Source: a candidate division LCP-89 bacterium (GTDB lineage: Bacteria > Electryoneota > B3-LCP). Taken from it: 5,778 nucleotides of DNA. Position 1 is the first letter of the stretch. Every line of letters starts with the position of its first letter. The notes below the pieces were generated by a model, which was not told the DNA's origin, did no database searches, and worked only from the letters and a program-made list of their open reading frames with translations. The stretch is taken from assembly GCA_025774735.1 (NCBI GenBank), contig JALGZU010000196.1, positions 1 through 5,778 on the forward strand, given 5' to 3'. The position numbers and the translations under genes are program-made. Positions 1 to 5,778 of this stretch are shown in pieces.

Positions 1-1332
1 GCCATCTCCGTCTCCTATGGTTGATGCCACGGTGCAGCTCCATGGATCGTGGATTGGAACGAAGACGGTCTGAAGGACCTCCTCGTCGGTGAAACCAATG
101 GCAAAGTTCGTTACTTTCGCAACATCGGTACCGTCGGAAATCCCTCGTTAACCTTCGACAGCTACATTCAACTCGCCGGGACCGATATCGACGTCGGTGA
201 CTATTCCTATCCCTCCGTCAACGACTGGAACGAGGACGGAATGAAGGATCTGATAATCGGCGGCAGCACCGGCAAAGCCCACCTCTTGATCAACAGCGGC
301 ACCAACGCGAACCCCGTTTTCAACACCGAGTCGTTCATCGTAGACGACGGAGGGCAGCAGCTCTATTTAGTAACTCGATCTGCACCTTTCGTAGTGGATT
401 TAGATGGGGATAACTTGAAGGACGTCGTCGCCGGTGAAGTGTACGGATACGTGTATTTCTTCAAGAACAACGGCACCAACGCCAATCCCCTGTTGGCTGA
501 TTTGGGCAAGTTGAAAACCGGCACAATCGACATCTACAACTACACAACGCGGGTAACGACCACCGATTGGGACGGTGACGGTCAACTCGACCTGGTCGTC
601 GGTGGCTATGACTGCCGGGTGAAACGCTTCCTGCAGACGGATGTGACGCCCGAGAAGCCCGAAGTGACCATCGTCAACAACGGCGGCATCGTCATCCCCA
701 GCTCGGGCGGTCGGCTGAATTATACCATCGAGCTGATCAACAACACCACGTCCACGCAGGTTTGTGACGTCTGGACGGACGTCCTGATGTCGGACTACAC
801 CTTCTATGGGCCTGTCGTGCTTCGTAACGATGTCTCCGTCGGTCCTGCATCCAGCATTTCAAGAGATATGCAGTTAGAAGTACCCGGGTTCATCCCCGAT
901 GGCATCTATTACTACTATGCCTACGCCGGGGACCAGGAAACCCTCCAGGTCTACAGCCAGGGTGATATCTACTTCTACAAAACCGGCGCTGGAGACGGCG
1001 GTTACCAGGGAACCGCATGGAATACTTCCGGCTGGGAGAATGCCTTCGCGCAGGAAACTTTCATCCCGGAAAGTTCCGAGCTGTTTTCTGCCTATCCCAA
1101 CCCCTTCAACCCCACCACGAGCATCGGCTTCGCCTTGCCGGCTTCCGAGAAGGTCGTTCTGACGGTCTACGACCTCACCGGACGTCAGGTGGCGACGCTG
1201 GTGAACGGCTGGAGGGATGCCGGATATCACGAAGTGACCTTTGATGCCACGGGATTGGCGTCGGGAGTGTACCTCTACCGCATCAACGCCGGCGATTTTA
1301 AAGCCAGCGGTAAGATGATGCTGATGAAATAA
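1..1332 (+). CDS. VCBS/FG-GAP repeat beta-propeller protein with T9SS type A sorting domain (5' end missing, in-frame TGA at 22-24)
   Basis: Secreted repeat protein of unknown ligand, entering the window already in progress. The uninterrupted part runs from codon 49 (a GTG lying inside a repeat, so not a credible start) for 427 residues. It contains four calcium-loop repeats, DWNEDG at residues 2-7 and 59-64, DLDGDN at 117-122 and DWDGDG at 173-178, each followed by (K)DLLVGE-like strands, as in FG-GAP/VCBS propellers. An Ig/CARDB-like beta domain spans about 200-312. The C-terminal sorting domain spans about 345-427 and contains AYPNPFNPTT, VYDLTGRQVATLVNG and a KMMLMK end. Upstream, the same frame reads AISVSYG, TGA, CHGAAPWIV and then the first repeat. 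The APWIVDW stretch is what precedes such repeats, so the gene extends left across the TGA. The stop is TAA and a hairpin terminator follows. Family and sorting domain are well supported; the 5' structure is not. Confidence 0.85.
22..24 (+). other. In-frame TGA codon in the propeller gene (possible recoded codon)
   Basis: The frame that encodes the propeller protein is open on both sides of this TGA within the window. The seven codons before it mostly end in C, like the rest of the gene, and the residues after it (CHGAAPWIVDWNEDG) already belong to the first repeat. A 5-pair hairpin could form at 39-43 with 49-53, with loop GGATC. A frameshift from frame 2 (reading PSPMVDATVQ) is an alternative, because only 21 bases upstream are visible. 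Confidence 0.4.
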
Positions 1333-1346
1333 AACCTCCACGAAAT

Positions 1347-1396
1347 AGAAATAGGAATCCCTCTTGTTTTTGGGATTCCTATTTCTTATTTTATAT
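1347..1396 (+). terminator. Rho-independent-type terminator after the propeller gene
   Basis: A perfect 15-base inverted repeat, AGAAATAGGAATCCC at 1347-1361 and its complement at 1372-1386, encloses a 10-base T-rich loop. A T/A-rich tail (TATTTTATATAT) follows. It starts 15 bases after the TAA stop, as expected for the end of a transcription unit. The stem is A/T-rich in its lower half and the tail is not a pure T run, so it might also act in the reverse direction. Confidence 0.85.
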
Positions 1397-1423
1397 ATGT
1401 GAGGTTCTCGCCGTAATATAAAC

Positions 1424-1438
1424 AGGTTTGCCGATTTG
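1424..1438 (+). promoter_or_regulatory. Weak ribosome binding site and TTG start of the cytochrome gene
   Basis: AGG at 1424-1426 lies 9 bases before a TTG codon at 1436-1438. The TTG opens directly into MKTLFALALIII, a good signal peptide, and the same frame is closed upstream by a TGA at 1400-1402. No ATG or GTG exists between that stop and the signal peptide, so TTG is the only sensible start. A TAATAT at 1414-1419 could be a -10 element, but no matching -35 element is visible. Confidence 0.55.
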
Positions 1439-2818
1439 AAAACTCTGTTCGCGCTCGCGCTGATTATCATCTTATTTTCCGCGGCTTCGATTCCGGCTCA
1501 GGACTATGTCGGTTCCGACCAGTGCGGCGGCTGCCACGCGCCGAACTACGACGTATGGATTGAGAGCGGGCACCATTTCAGCCTGGTCGCCGATTCGGGC
1601 ATGGCTCCAGAGTATCCCTTTCAGTACCAGACCGGTTTTCCGAACGTGCCGGCTCCCCCCACGGCTTTCGGCCTCCCCTTAACCTGGAATGATGTGAGTT
1701 ACGTCGTCGGCGGATTCTACCGGGAAGCTATCTTCGCCGGCTCGGACGGCTATCTCGTCACCGGCGGAGCGGACGATTCCACCAGATGGGACGTCTGGAA
1801 TCGGGAGTGGGCTCCTTATCACCCCGGTGAACAGGTGCCTCTCGATTGCGCCCGCTGTCACGCCACCGGGTATGATTCGACCGGGCACCAGGCCGGGCTG
1901 CCGGGTATCACCGGTACCTGGGCCGAGGACGGGGTCGGCTGTGAAGGGTGCCACGGCCCCGATTCTTGAGAAAAACCCGATACCCGCATGATCTGCGGGT
2001 CCTGCCATTCGATCGATCCCCAAAACCGCATCGCAGCCGATGGAGGCTGGATTCTGAGCAAGCAGCAGTACGATGAATGGCAGCACTCAGTTCACAACGC
2101 CGCCTCGCAACACTACGAGTTCCTGACCTGCGTCACCTGCCACTATCAACACGCCAGCTCATATTACCAGCAGGGCGGCCTGAAAGATTACCCCACCTGT
2201 GACGCCTGCCATCCTGACCGAGAAATCGCCGGAAAAGAATCCCTCGAGTGCATTGACTGCCACATGCCATATTCCGTCCGGTCGTCCAAAATTTTCGGAG
2301 ACAACCAGGCGGACATGCGCTCCCACTTGTTCCGGGTCTGGGTGACGACGGCGCCCCGGGATTCCATGTTCTACACCGATTCGACCGGCACCTTCGTTAA
2401 ACTCGATTCCACCGGCATGAGTTATGGCAATACTCTGGATCTCGTCTGTCTCAGATGCCACCCGGCTTGGACGATTGAATTTGTTTATCCTCTTGCGGAG
2501 AATATCCACGAAGAAGGCCTGGGTATCATCCCGGATCGGGGAGAGGCAGCGGTGAAGGAATTCGCCCTGATCCGGAATTTCCCCAATCCCTTCAATGCCG
2601 GCACCACCATCACTTTTTCACTGCCTCGATCCGGTTTCGTCTCATTATCCATCGTCGATCTGAGCGGCAGGGTCGTCGACGTTCTTGTAGAGGGGAATCT
2701 CGTAGCTGGAAATCACGAGGTTCATTTCAATCCCGGATCCCTGGCCTCCGGTCTCTATTTCTGCCGGCTGTCGATGCCGGCGGCAACCCTCTTCCACAAG
2801 ATACTTTTAATTAAATAG
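1436..2818 (+). CDS. Octaheme c-type cytochrome with T9SS type A sorting domain, interrupted by one in-frame TGA
   Basis: Probable exported multiheme electron carrier of 460 codons, covalently binding c-type hemes outside the cytoplasm. The signal peptide is residues 1-22 (MKTLFALALIIILFSAASIPAQ). Eight CxxCH motifs are CGGCH 30, CARCH 138, CEGCH 169, CGSCH 187, CVTCH 232, CDACH 255, CIDCH 272 and CLRCH 338. CIDCHMPY and the later DMRSHLF are typical of cytochrome c554-like multiheme proteins. The sorting domain at about 374-460 (NFPNPFNAGTT, IVDLSGRVVDVLV, KILLIK) predicts surface export by T9SS. Codon 178 is TGA. Translation resumes in the same frame as EKPDTRMICGSCH, so three hemes lie before it and five after. 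A conventional gene caller would give two pieces, 1436-1969 and 1988-2818. A recoded UGA, a nonsense mutation or a base error are all possible. The redox partner is unknown. The gene ends 14 bases before the next gene with no terminator between them. Confidence 0.85.
1967..1969 (+). other. In-frame TGA in the octaheme cytochrome: candidate selenocysteine or otherwise recoded codon
   Basis: This TGA is codon 178, between heme motifs 3 and 4: CEGCHGPDS, TGA, EKPDTRMICGSCH. No frame change is needed to join the two halves. In related multiheme cytochromes the CHGPGS segment is commonly followed by a residue and then a histidine, so this position lies near a heme. Joining the halves by indels would need two compensating changes in the T/A-rich stretch 1966-1975, which is less simple than one altered or recoded codon. 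Confidence 0.5.
1982..2000 (+). promoter_or_regulatory. SECIS-like stem-loop downstream of the cytochrome TGA
   Basis: ACCCGCA at 1982-1988 pairs perfectly with TGCGGGT at 1994-2000 around the five-base loop TGATC. The loop begins 19 bases after the TGA at 1967-1969. As remembered, bacterial SECIS hairpins place the apical loop about 16-37 bases after UGA and carry a G among the first two loop bases; both conditions hold here. The E. coli fdhF element has a very similar spacing. The element is also coding sequence (TRMICGS), so it could be coincidence. Confidence 0.4.
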
Positions 2819-2826
2819 GTTGTGAT

Positions 2827-2836
2827 GCATCGATGC
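2827..2836 (+). repeat. 10-base palindrome spanning the Kelch gene start codon
   Basis: GCATCGATGC is a perfect palindrome containing the ATG at 2833-2835. It overlaps a second palindrome, GATGCATC at 2824-2831. The only purine-rich ribosome-binding candidate is AGG at 2817-2819, overlapping the cytochrome TAG stop and 13 bases before the ATG, which is far. Translational coupling to the cytochrome is the simplest reading. Confidence 0.45.
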
Positions 2837-4176
2837 GAATACCGGATGTAAAAGTAGTCTTGATCGTTTTTCTCCTGGGCATAGTCGTTCTGGGAATGAC
2901 TTCCACTGCGGGTGGGGTGGATCTCCGGCAATCGCTGCCTTTGGCACATGAAGGCCTGGGTTACACGGAACCGGTGCTTTCGACCTGGTTCAGCGATGGA
3001 GTCTCCTGGCTATCCGTAGCGAATGCGGGCAGGCATTTTGGGCGGGCTTCGGGTGGTGTAATCGGGGAGTATCTATATGTTTTCGGCGCCGTTGGCGAAC
3101 CACGGGCTCAAGCGTATAACTGGTCGACCGATCACTGGCAGAACTCCACCACGCCCCTCCTGGGCGACTGCAACTGGGCTGGCGTGGTCACCGGGGAAGC
3201 CGTTTACCTGATCGGCAGGTACTGCGACTACAGCTTCGGCAATGAGGTTCAAAAGTTCGTACCGCTGAGCGGCGGGCCGACGGGATATTGGACCACCGTC
3301 ACGGCGTATCCACTGCAGGCCGCCGGGATCGCCGCTGCCTGGGATGGCGGAAATTATATCTATGCAGCCGGCGGCAGCAATTTTACGGAGATTTTCTCTG
3401 GAGCTTACCGGTATGACACCGGCTCCGACGTTTGGATTGATATCGCTCCGTTGCCCATCCCCATGACATATCATGGGGGAGCTTTTGTGCAGGGTAAGTT
3501 CCATGTCATGGGTGGTGTTCAAGAGCCCTCCACGGCTCATTTCGCCTACGATCCTGCGACGGATACATGGACTGAGAAGGCTGACATGCCCATCCCTAAT
3601 CATTTCGCTGCGTTCAGTCTGACCGGCAATGACGAGTTCATCTTTTCAATCGGCGGCGGTGGTGGTTATCACCTCTGGCCAGCAACCGATGCCGTGCAGA
3701 TCTACGATCCGGTGGAGGATACGTGGATTCAGGAGACCCCCCTCCCCGAAGCAAACGGTCTCAACTTCGCCGCCTACACCCCGGATGATGCTGTGACCAG
3801 CTCCGGAGGGTATGATGGCGTTTTTTTCGTCCAGCAGACCTATAAGGGCACAGGTTTTCCTGGAGTAGGAACCGGAATTGAAATCCGGGTTGATAAATCG
3901 CCTATGCAGCCGGAAGGATTCGCATTCCACGCACCTTACCCAAATCCCTTTAATCCTTTCACTACCTTGAAATTTACCATCCCGATTTCGACTGAAATCC
4001 AGTTCACTGTATTTGATCTGGCGGGCAGCCAGGTAGCCATTCTCGCAAATGAAGCCTATCAGGCCGGTACCCACGAAATATGTTTCGATGCCTCTCAGCT
4101 GTCAAGTGGAATCTATTTTGCCCGGCTGTGCACTAACCAATTCAGCGAAGTTCGAAAGCTCCTACTGATTGAGTAA
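2833..4176 (+). CDS. Kelch-type beta-propeller protein with T9SS type A sorting domain
   Basis: Exported beta-propeller protein of 447 residues with no predicted catalytic residues. A hydrophobic signal segment spans about residues 7-26 (VKVVLIVFLLGIVVLGMTST), with cleavage near TAGG. Kelch-like blades follow the usual pattern of a Gly-rich strand, a Tyr, and a Trp six or so residues later: YIYAAGG(175-181)...YRYDTGSDVW(192-201), FHVMGG(223-228)...FAYDPATDTW(237-246) and FSIGGGG(271-277)...QIYDPVEDTW(289-298). Earlier blades at about 75-160 are degenerate. The sorting domain at about 363-447 contains PYPNPFNPFTT, VFDLAGSQVAIL and a KLLLIE end, where the usual final Lys is Glu. It starts 14 bases after the cytochrome stop and probably shares its transcript. 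No internal TGA is present, unlike both neighbouring genes. Likely surface-located or released; ligand unknown. Confidence 0.88.
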   Translation: MRIPDVKVVLIVFLLGIVVLGMTSTAGGVDLRQSLPLAHEGLGYTEPVLSTWFSDGVSWLSVANAGRHFGRASGGVIGEYLYVFGAVGEPRAQAYNWSTDHWQNSTTPLLGDCNWAGVVTGEAVYLIGRYCDYSFGNEVQKFVPLSGGPTGYWTTVTAYPLQAAGIAAAWDGGNYIYAAGGSNFTEIFSGAYRYDTGSDVWIDIAPLPIPMTYHGGAFVQGKFHVMGGVQEPSTAHFAYDPATDTWTEKADMPIPNHFAAFSLTGNDEFIFSIGGGGGYHLWPATDAVQIYDPVEDTWIQETPLPEANGLNFAAYTPDDAVTSSGGYDGVFFVQQTYKGTGFPGVGTGIEIRVDKSPMQPEGFAFHAPYPNPFNPFTTLKFTIPISTEIQFTVFDLAGSQVAILANEAYQAGTHEICFDASQLSSGIYFARLCTNQFSEVRKLLLIE

Positions 4177-4199
4177 TTTATCGAATTTCTTTATTTGGC

Positions 4200-4228
4200 T
4201 TGGATTTTCAGGAATAATTGATTATATT
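4200..4228 (+). promoter_or_regulatory. Putative sigma70-like promoter for the beta-helix gene
   Basis: TTGGAT at 4200-4205 and TATATT at 4223-4228 are separated by 17 bases, in an A/T-rich spacer between the Kelch stop (4176) and the beta-helix start. The extended A/T content makes other -10 choices possible, for example TATTAT shortly downstream. No terminator hairpin is evident after the Kelch gene, so read-through into this gene is also possible. Confidence 0.35.
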
Positions 4229-4258
4229 ATTATTGTATACTTCGTACAAAATGAACCC

Positions 4259-4264
4259 GAGAGG
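4259..4264 (+). promoter_or_regulatory. Ribosome binding site choosing the beta-helix start
   Basis: GAGAGG at 4259-4264 is 3 bases from the ATG at 4268 and 6 bases from the ATG at 4271. The open frame extends upstream to a TTG at 4169, but that stretch is A/T-rich, overlaps the end of the Kelch gene and lies in front of a normal signal peptide. The start at 4271 is therefore preferred, with 4268 nearly as good. Confidence 0.6.
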
Positions 4265-4270
4265 TTAATG

Positions 4271-5449
4271 ATGAGAATGAGTTGGGTGGTTTGCATTCTT
4301 GTAATTTCTGCAGGGATGACCTCCGCAGTGACCATCAACGTTCCCGGAGAGTTTTCCACGATTCAGGCTGCCATCGACCGAGCTGATATCGGAGACACCG
4401 TCCTGGTCGCCGACGGCACCTACTCCGGTACCGGAAATGTGAACCTGGATTTCAGCGGGAAGGATTTCGTCCTCATATCGGAAAACGGACCCCATAATAC
4501 CATTATCGACTGCCAATTTTCGGGGCGGGCGTTCTACTTTCACTCGGGTGAAACTTCAGCTGCTGAGATTAATGGTTTCACCATTACGAGCGGATTCGAA
4601 GTAGCTGGTGGAGGAGTCTATATTACCGATGCCGCACCGACGTTTAAATACTGCATCGTTAAGAGCTGCCAGAGCGCGACCGCGGGCGGAGGCATCTGCG
4701 TATTTCAGGGAACACCGAGCTTCATTAAATGCGTCCTTCACGATAATTATGCATCCGAAGGAGGCGCGATGTCCGCTGAATTTTCAGATGTTACGGTCAA
4801 TTCATGCGTTGTGGCTGCCAATACGTCGTCCGGTTGAGGCGGCGCTTGTGGCGGGATCCGCCTCATCGAAGGAAATTCAGAGATTACCTATTCGGATTTC
4901 TACAATCAGCTCGGCGACCTTTTCGGTACCGGATTACCGGCGGGAGCGGGCATCATCGTGAGCACCAACGTCAACGAAGATCCCTGTGACATGTACAATA
5001 ACATCTTCATGGAACCGTTCTTCATCGATCCGTTTCTAATGAACTTCAATCTCCAGGAGATCTCCCCCTGCATCGACGCCGGTGATCCCAGTCTTCCGCT
5101 TGATCCGGACGATACGGTAACGGATATCGGCGCCCTTTACTTCGATCAATCTCTCGGTATCGAAAATCAACCTCACTCCTCTCCGTCGCAATACAACTTG
5201 CAGCAGGCTTTCCCAAATCCTTTCAATCCCACCACCACGATCGGGTATACACTGCAAACATCCGGGCAGGTCGATCTGGTCGTCTACGACCTCTCAGGCC
5301 GACAGGTCGCTTCGCTGGTTAACGGGTGGAGGACCGCCGGCGATCATGAAGTCACCTTCGACGCGACAGGATTGGCGGCGGGGATGTACGTCTACCGCAT
5401 AAACGCTGCTGAATTTAGCGCCTCCGGCAAGATGGTGCTGCTGAAATAG
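4271..5449 (+). CDS. Right-handed beta-helix (pectate-lyase-like fold) protein with T9SS type A sorting domain, interrupted by one in-frame TGA
   Basis: Exported parallel beta-helix protein of 392 codons. The signal peptide is residues 1-18 (MRMSWVVCILVISAGMTS). INVPGEFSTIQAAIDRADIGDTVLVADGTY at 22-51 is the standard opening of NosD/pectin-lyase-like helices, and PbH1-type coils follow to about 220 (NGFTITSGF, AGGGVYITDAAPTFKYCIV, GGGICVFQGTPSFIKCVL). A second conserved segment around 230-300 reads NEDPCDMYNNIF, ISPCIDAGDPS and DIGALYFDQS. The sorting domain is at about 308-392 (AFPNPFNPTTTI, VYDLSGRQVASLVNG, KMVLLK) and resembles that of the first gene most closely. Codon 189 is TGA, between VVAANTSSG and GGACGGIRLIEGNSEITYSDFYN, with no change of frame; a gene caller would give pieces ending at 4837 and starting near 4958. 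No catalytic residues are identified; an adhesin or a carbohydrate-binding surface protein is possible. A terminator follows. Confidence 0.85.
4835..4837 (+). other. In-frame TGA in the beta-helix gene: candidate recoded codon
   Basis: This TGA is codon 189, inside a Gly-rich turn of the helix (NTSSG, TGA, GGACGG). The residues after it (SEITYSDFYNQLGDLFGTGLPAG) match the usual run-up to the NEDPCDMYNNIF segment, so the downstream frame is clearly part of the same protein. In similar turns the position is variable, so sequence alone does not reveal the original residue. Confidence 0.5.
4850..4862 (+). promoter_or_regulatory. SECIS-like stem-loop downstream of the beta-helix TGA
   Basis: GGCGG at 4850-4854 pairs with CCGCC at 4858-4862 around loop GAT. 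With the top pair open it is a 4-pair stem with loop GGATC. The loop starts 16-17 bases after the TGA and has G at its first position. An alternative longer-range pairing, GAGGCGG at 4836-4842 with CCGCCTC at 4858-4864, uses the same 3' arm and overlaps the TGA itself. Confidence 0.3.
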
Positions 5450-5471
5450 ACTGAATCAATACGATCGCGTT

Positions 5472-5506
5472 AGGGACGGTTCGATGAACCGTCCCTTCTT
5501 CTTTTC
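5472..5506 (+). terminator. Rho-independent terminator after the beta-helix gene
   Basis: AGGGACGGTTC at 5472-5482 pairs perfectly with GAACCGTCCCT at 5486-5496 around the 3-base loop GAT. A pyrimidine tract (TCTTCTTTTC) follows. It lies 22 bases after the TAG stop and closes the beta-helix transcription unit. Confidence 0.9.
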
Positions 5507-5568
5507 AGATCAGGCGAATTGGCGGATTCGACAGGATCATCAAAAAATAGGTGTATCTAAAAAAGAGC

Positions 5569-5597
5569 TTGATTTTTAGCAGAAATAGTGTTATTTT
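5569..5597 (+). promoter_or_regulatory. Putative sigma70-like promoter for the last gene
   Basis: TTGATT at 5569-5574 and TATTTT at 5592-5597 are separated by 17 bases, about 50 bases before the start codon at 5648. They lie in an A/T-rich stretch downstream of a strong terminator, so a new promoter is required here. Nothing else is seen in the spacer 5507-5568. Confidence 0.5.
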
Positions 5598-5634
5598 ATA
5601 GAATGGTATGAATTTCACAATCTGAGGGCTTGAC

Positions 5635-5640
5635 AGGGAG
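5635..5640 (+). promoter_or_regulatory. Strong ribosome binding site of the last gene
   Basis: AGGGAG lies 7 bases before the ATG at 5648, a near-ideal Shine-Dalgarno arrangement. It fixes the start although the coding region is cut by the window end. Confidence 0.75.
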
Positions 5641-5647
5641 TTCTGAT

Positions 5648-5778
5648 ATGAGACGTTCGATGCTGCTGCTTGGAGTATTTCTGATGCTCGCCATACTGGT
5701 CCATCCGGTTCTGGCCGGGAAAACAACCTACACCTATGTCTTCGACCGGCCGCAGATCGTGGTCGAAAACGGTCAAAC
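5648..5778 (+). CDS. Exported protein, N-terminal fragment (possibly gingipain-like C25 peptidase)
   Basis: Only 43 codons are visible. Residues 1-23 (MRRSMLLLGVFLMLAILVHPVLA) form a classic Sec signal peptide, with charged residues, a hydrophobic core and a likely cut after VLA. The mature start is GKTTYTYVFDRPQIVVENGQ. The pattern of a Thr/Tyr-rich strand, then F-D-x-P-x-I and a short acidic stretch, resembles the propeptide start of gingipain-type C25 cysteine peptidases, which are frequent T9SS cargo. That assignment is an inference from about 20 residues. The presence of an exported protein gene is well supported by the signal peptide, ribosome binding site and promoter; its family is not. 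Confidence 0.7.
   Translation, partial: MRRSMLLLGVFLMLAILVHPVLAGKTTYTYVFDRPQIVVENGQ

Noticed and set aside
874..1470. Minus-strand open frame of 198 codons, and other antisense frames such as 1679-2086, 3073-3603 and 3646-4074
   Set aside because: They lie opposite well-supported coding sequence, show no recognisable family, signal peptide or ribosome binding site, and look like shadows of the + strand codon pattern.
1436..1969. Two independent genes: a triheme cytochrome (1436-1969) and a pentaheme cytochrome starting at 1988
   Set aside because: The second piece has no signal peptide, which heme attachment outside the cytoplasm requires, and its start lies immediately before a CxxCH motif. 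Both pieces are in one frame and together match a known multiheme layout.
1960..1990. Compensating indels in the A-rich run near 1970 (a DSEKNP reading)
   Set aside because: It would need two separate single-base errors to leave and re-enter the same frame. A single altered or recoded codon is simpler, though raw reads should decide.
4169..4270. Start of the beta-helix gene at the TTG 4169
   Set aside because: The added residues come from the A/T-rich promoter-like spacer, overlap the Kelch stop, and place a normal signal peptide internally. GAGAGG with ATG 4268/4271 is much better.
1..5449. Genome-wide reassignment of UGA to tryptophan or glycine as the preferred explanation
   Set aside because: About thirty Trp codons in these genes are all TGG and Gly uses GGN freely, while TGA occurs only about once per interrupted gene. 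Not excluded, but less favoured than site-specific recoding or point errors.
5505..5726. Minus-strand open frame across the last intergenic region
   Set aside because: It runs over the promoter and signal-peptide coding start of the last + strand gene and has low-complexity Leu/Phe/Ile content typical of translated A/T-rich spacer.

Overview
The window (roughly half G+C by eye) carries a run of secreted proteins from what looks like an uncultivated bacterium of the Fibrobacterota-Chlorobiota-Bacteroidota (FCB) superphylum or a neighbouring candidate phylum, of the Zixibacteria, Calditrichota, KSB1 or Electryoneota type. The main clue is that all four genes whose 3' end lies in the window finish with the same module of about 85 residues. 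It has a YPNPFNP-like opening, a VYDLxGRxVxxL core and a K(M/L)xLxK end, which is the type A C-terminal sorting signal of the type IX secretion system (T9SS). Each module is joined to a different N-terminal part. No transposase, phage gene, CRISPR array, tRNA or rRNA was seen.

Layout, all on the + strand: (1) the 3' part of a VCBS/FG-GAP beta-propeller protein, ending at 1332 and followed by a strong hairpin terminator; (2) an octaheme c-type cytochrome, 1436-2818, interrupted by one in-frame TGA at 1967-1969; (3) a Kelch-type beta-propeller protein, 2833-4176, 14 bases after the cytochrome and probably in its operon; (4) a right-handed beta-helix protein, about 4271-5449, with its own likely promoter and one in-frame TGA at 4835-4837, followed by a second strong terminator; (5) the first 43 codons of another exported protein from 5648, with a clear promoter-like region and ribosome binding site.

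The unusual point is the TGA codons. Both interrupted genes continue in exactly the same frame after the TGA, with family-typical protein on both sides, and a third in-frame TGA lies at 22-24 in front of the first gene's intact part. No gene in the window uses TGA as its final stop: the four termini are TAA, TAG, TAA and TAG. Each TGA is followed 16-19 bases later by a potential hairpin whose apical loop reads (G/T)GATC. The stems are 7 perfect pairs in the cytochrome, 4-5 G/C pairs in the beta-helix gene, and a weak 5 pairs at the window edge. This geometry resembles bacterial SECIS elements, so selenocysteine insertion, or another UGA recoding, is a real possibility. Point nonsense mutations, sequencing errors or a reassigned UGA cannot be excluded from this window alone.

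Functionally the genes look like independent cargo of one secretion system rather than a metabolic pathway. The cytochrome would be a cell-surface or extracellular electron carrier, and the propeller and beta-helix proteins surface adhesins or scaffolds of unknown ligand.
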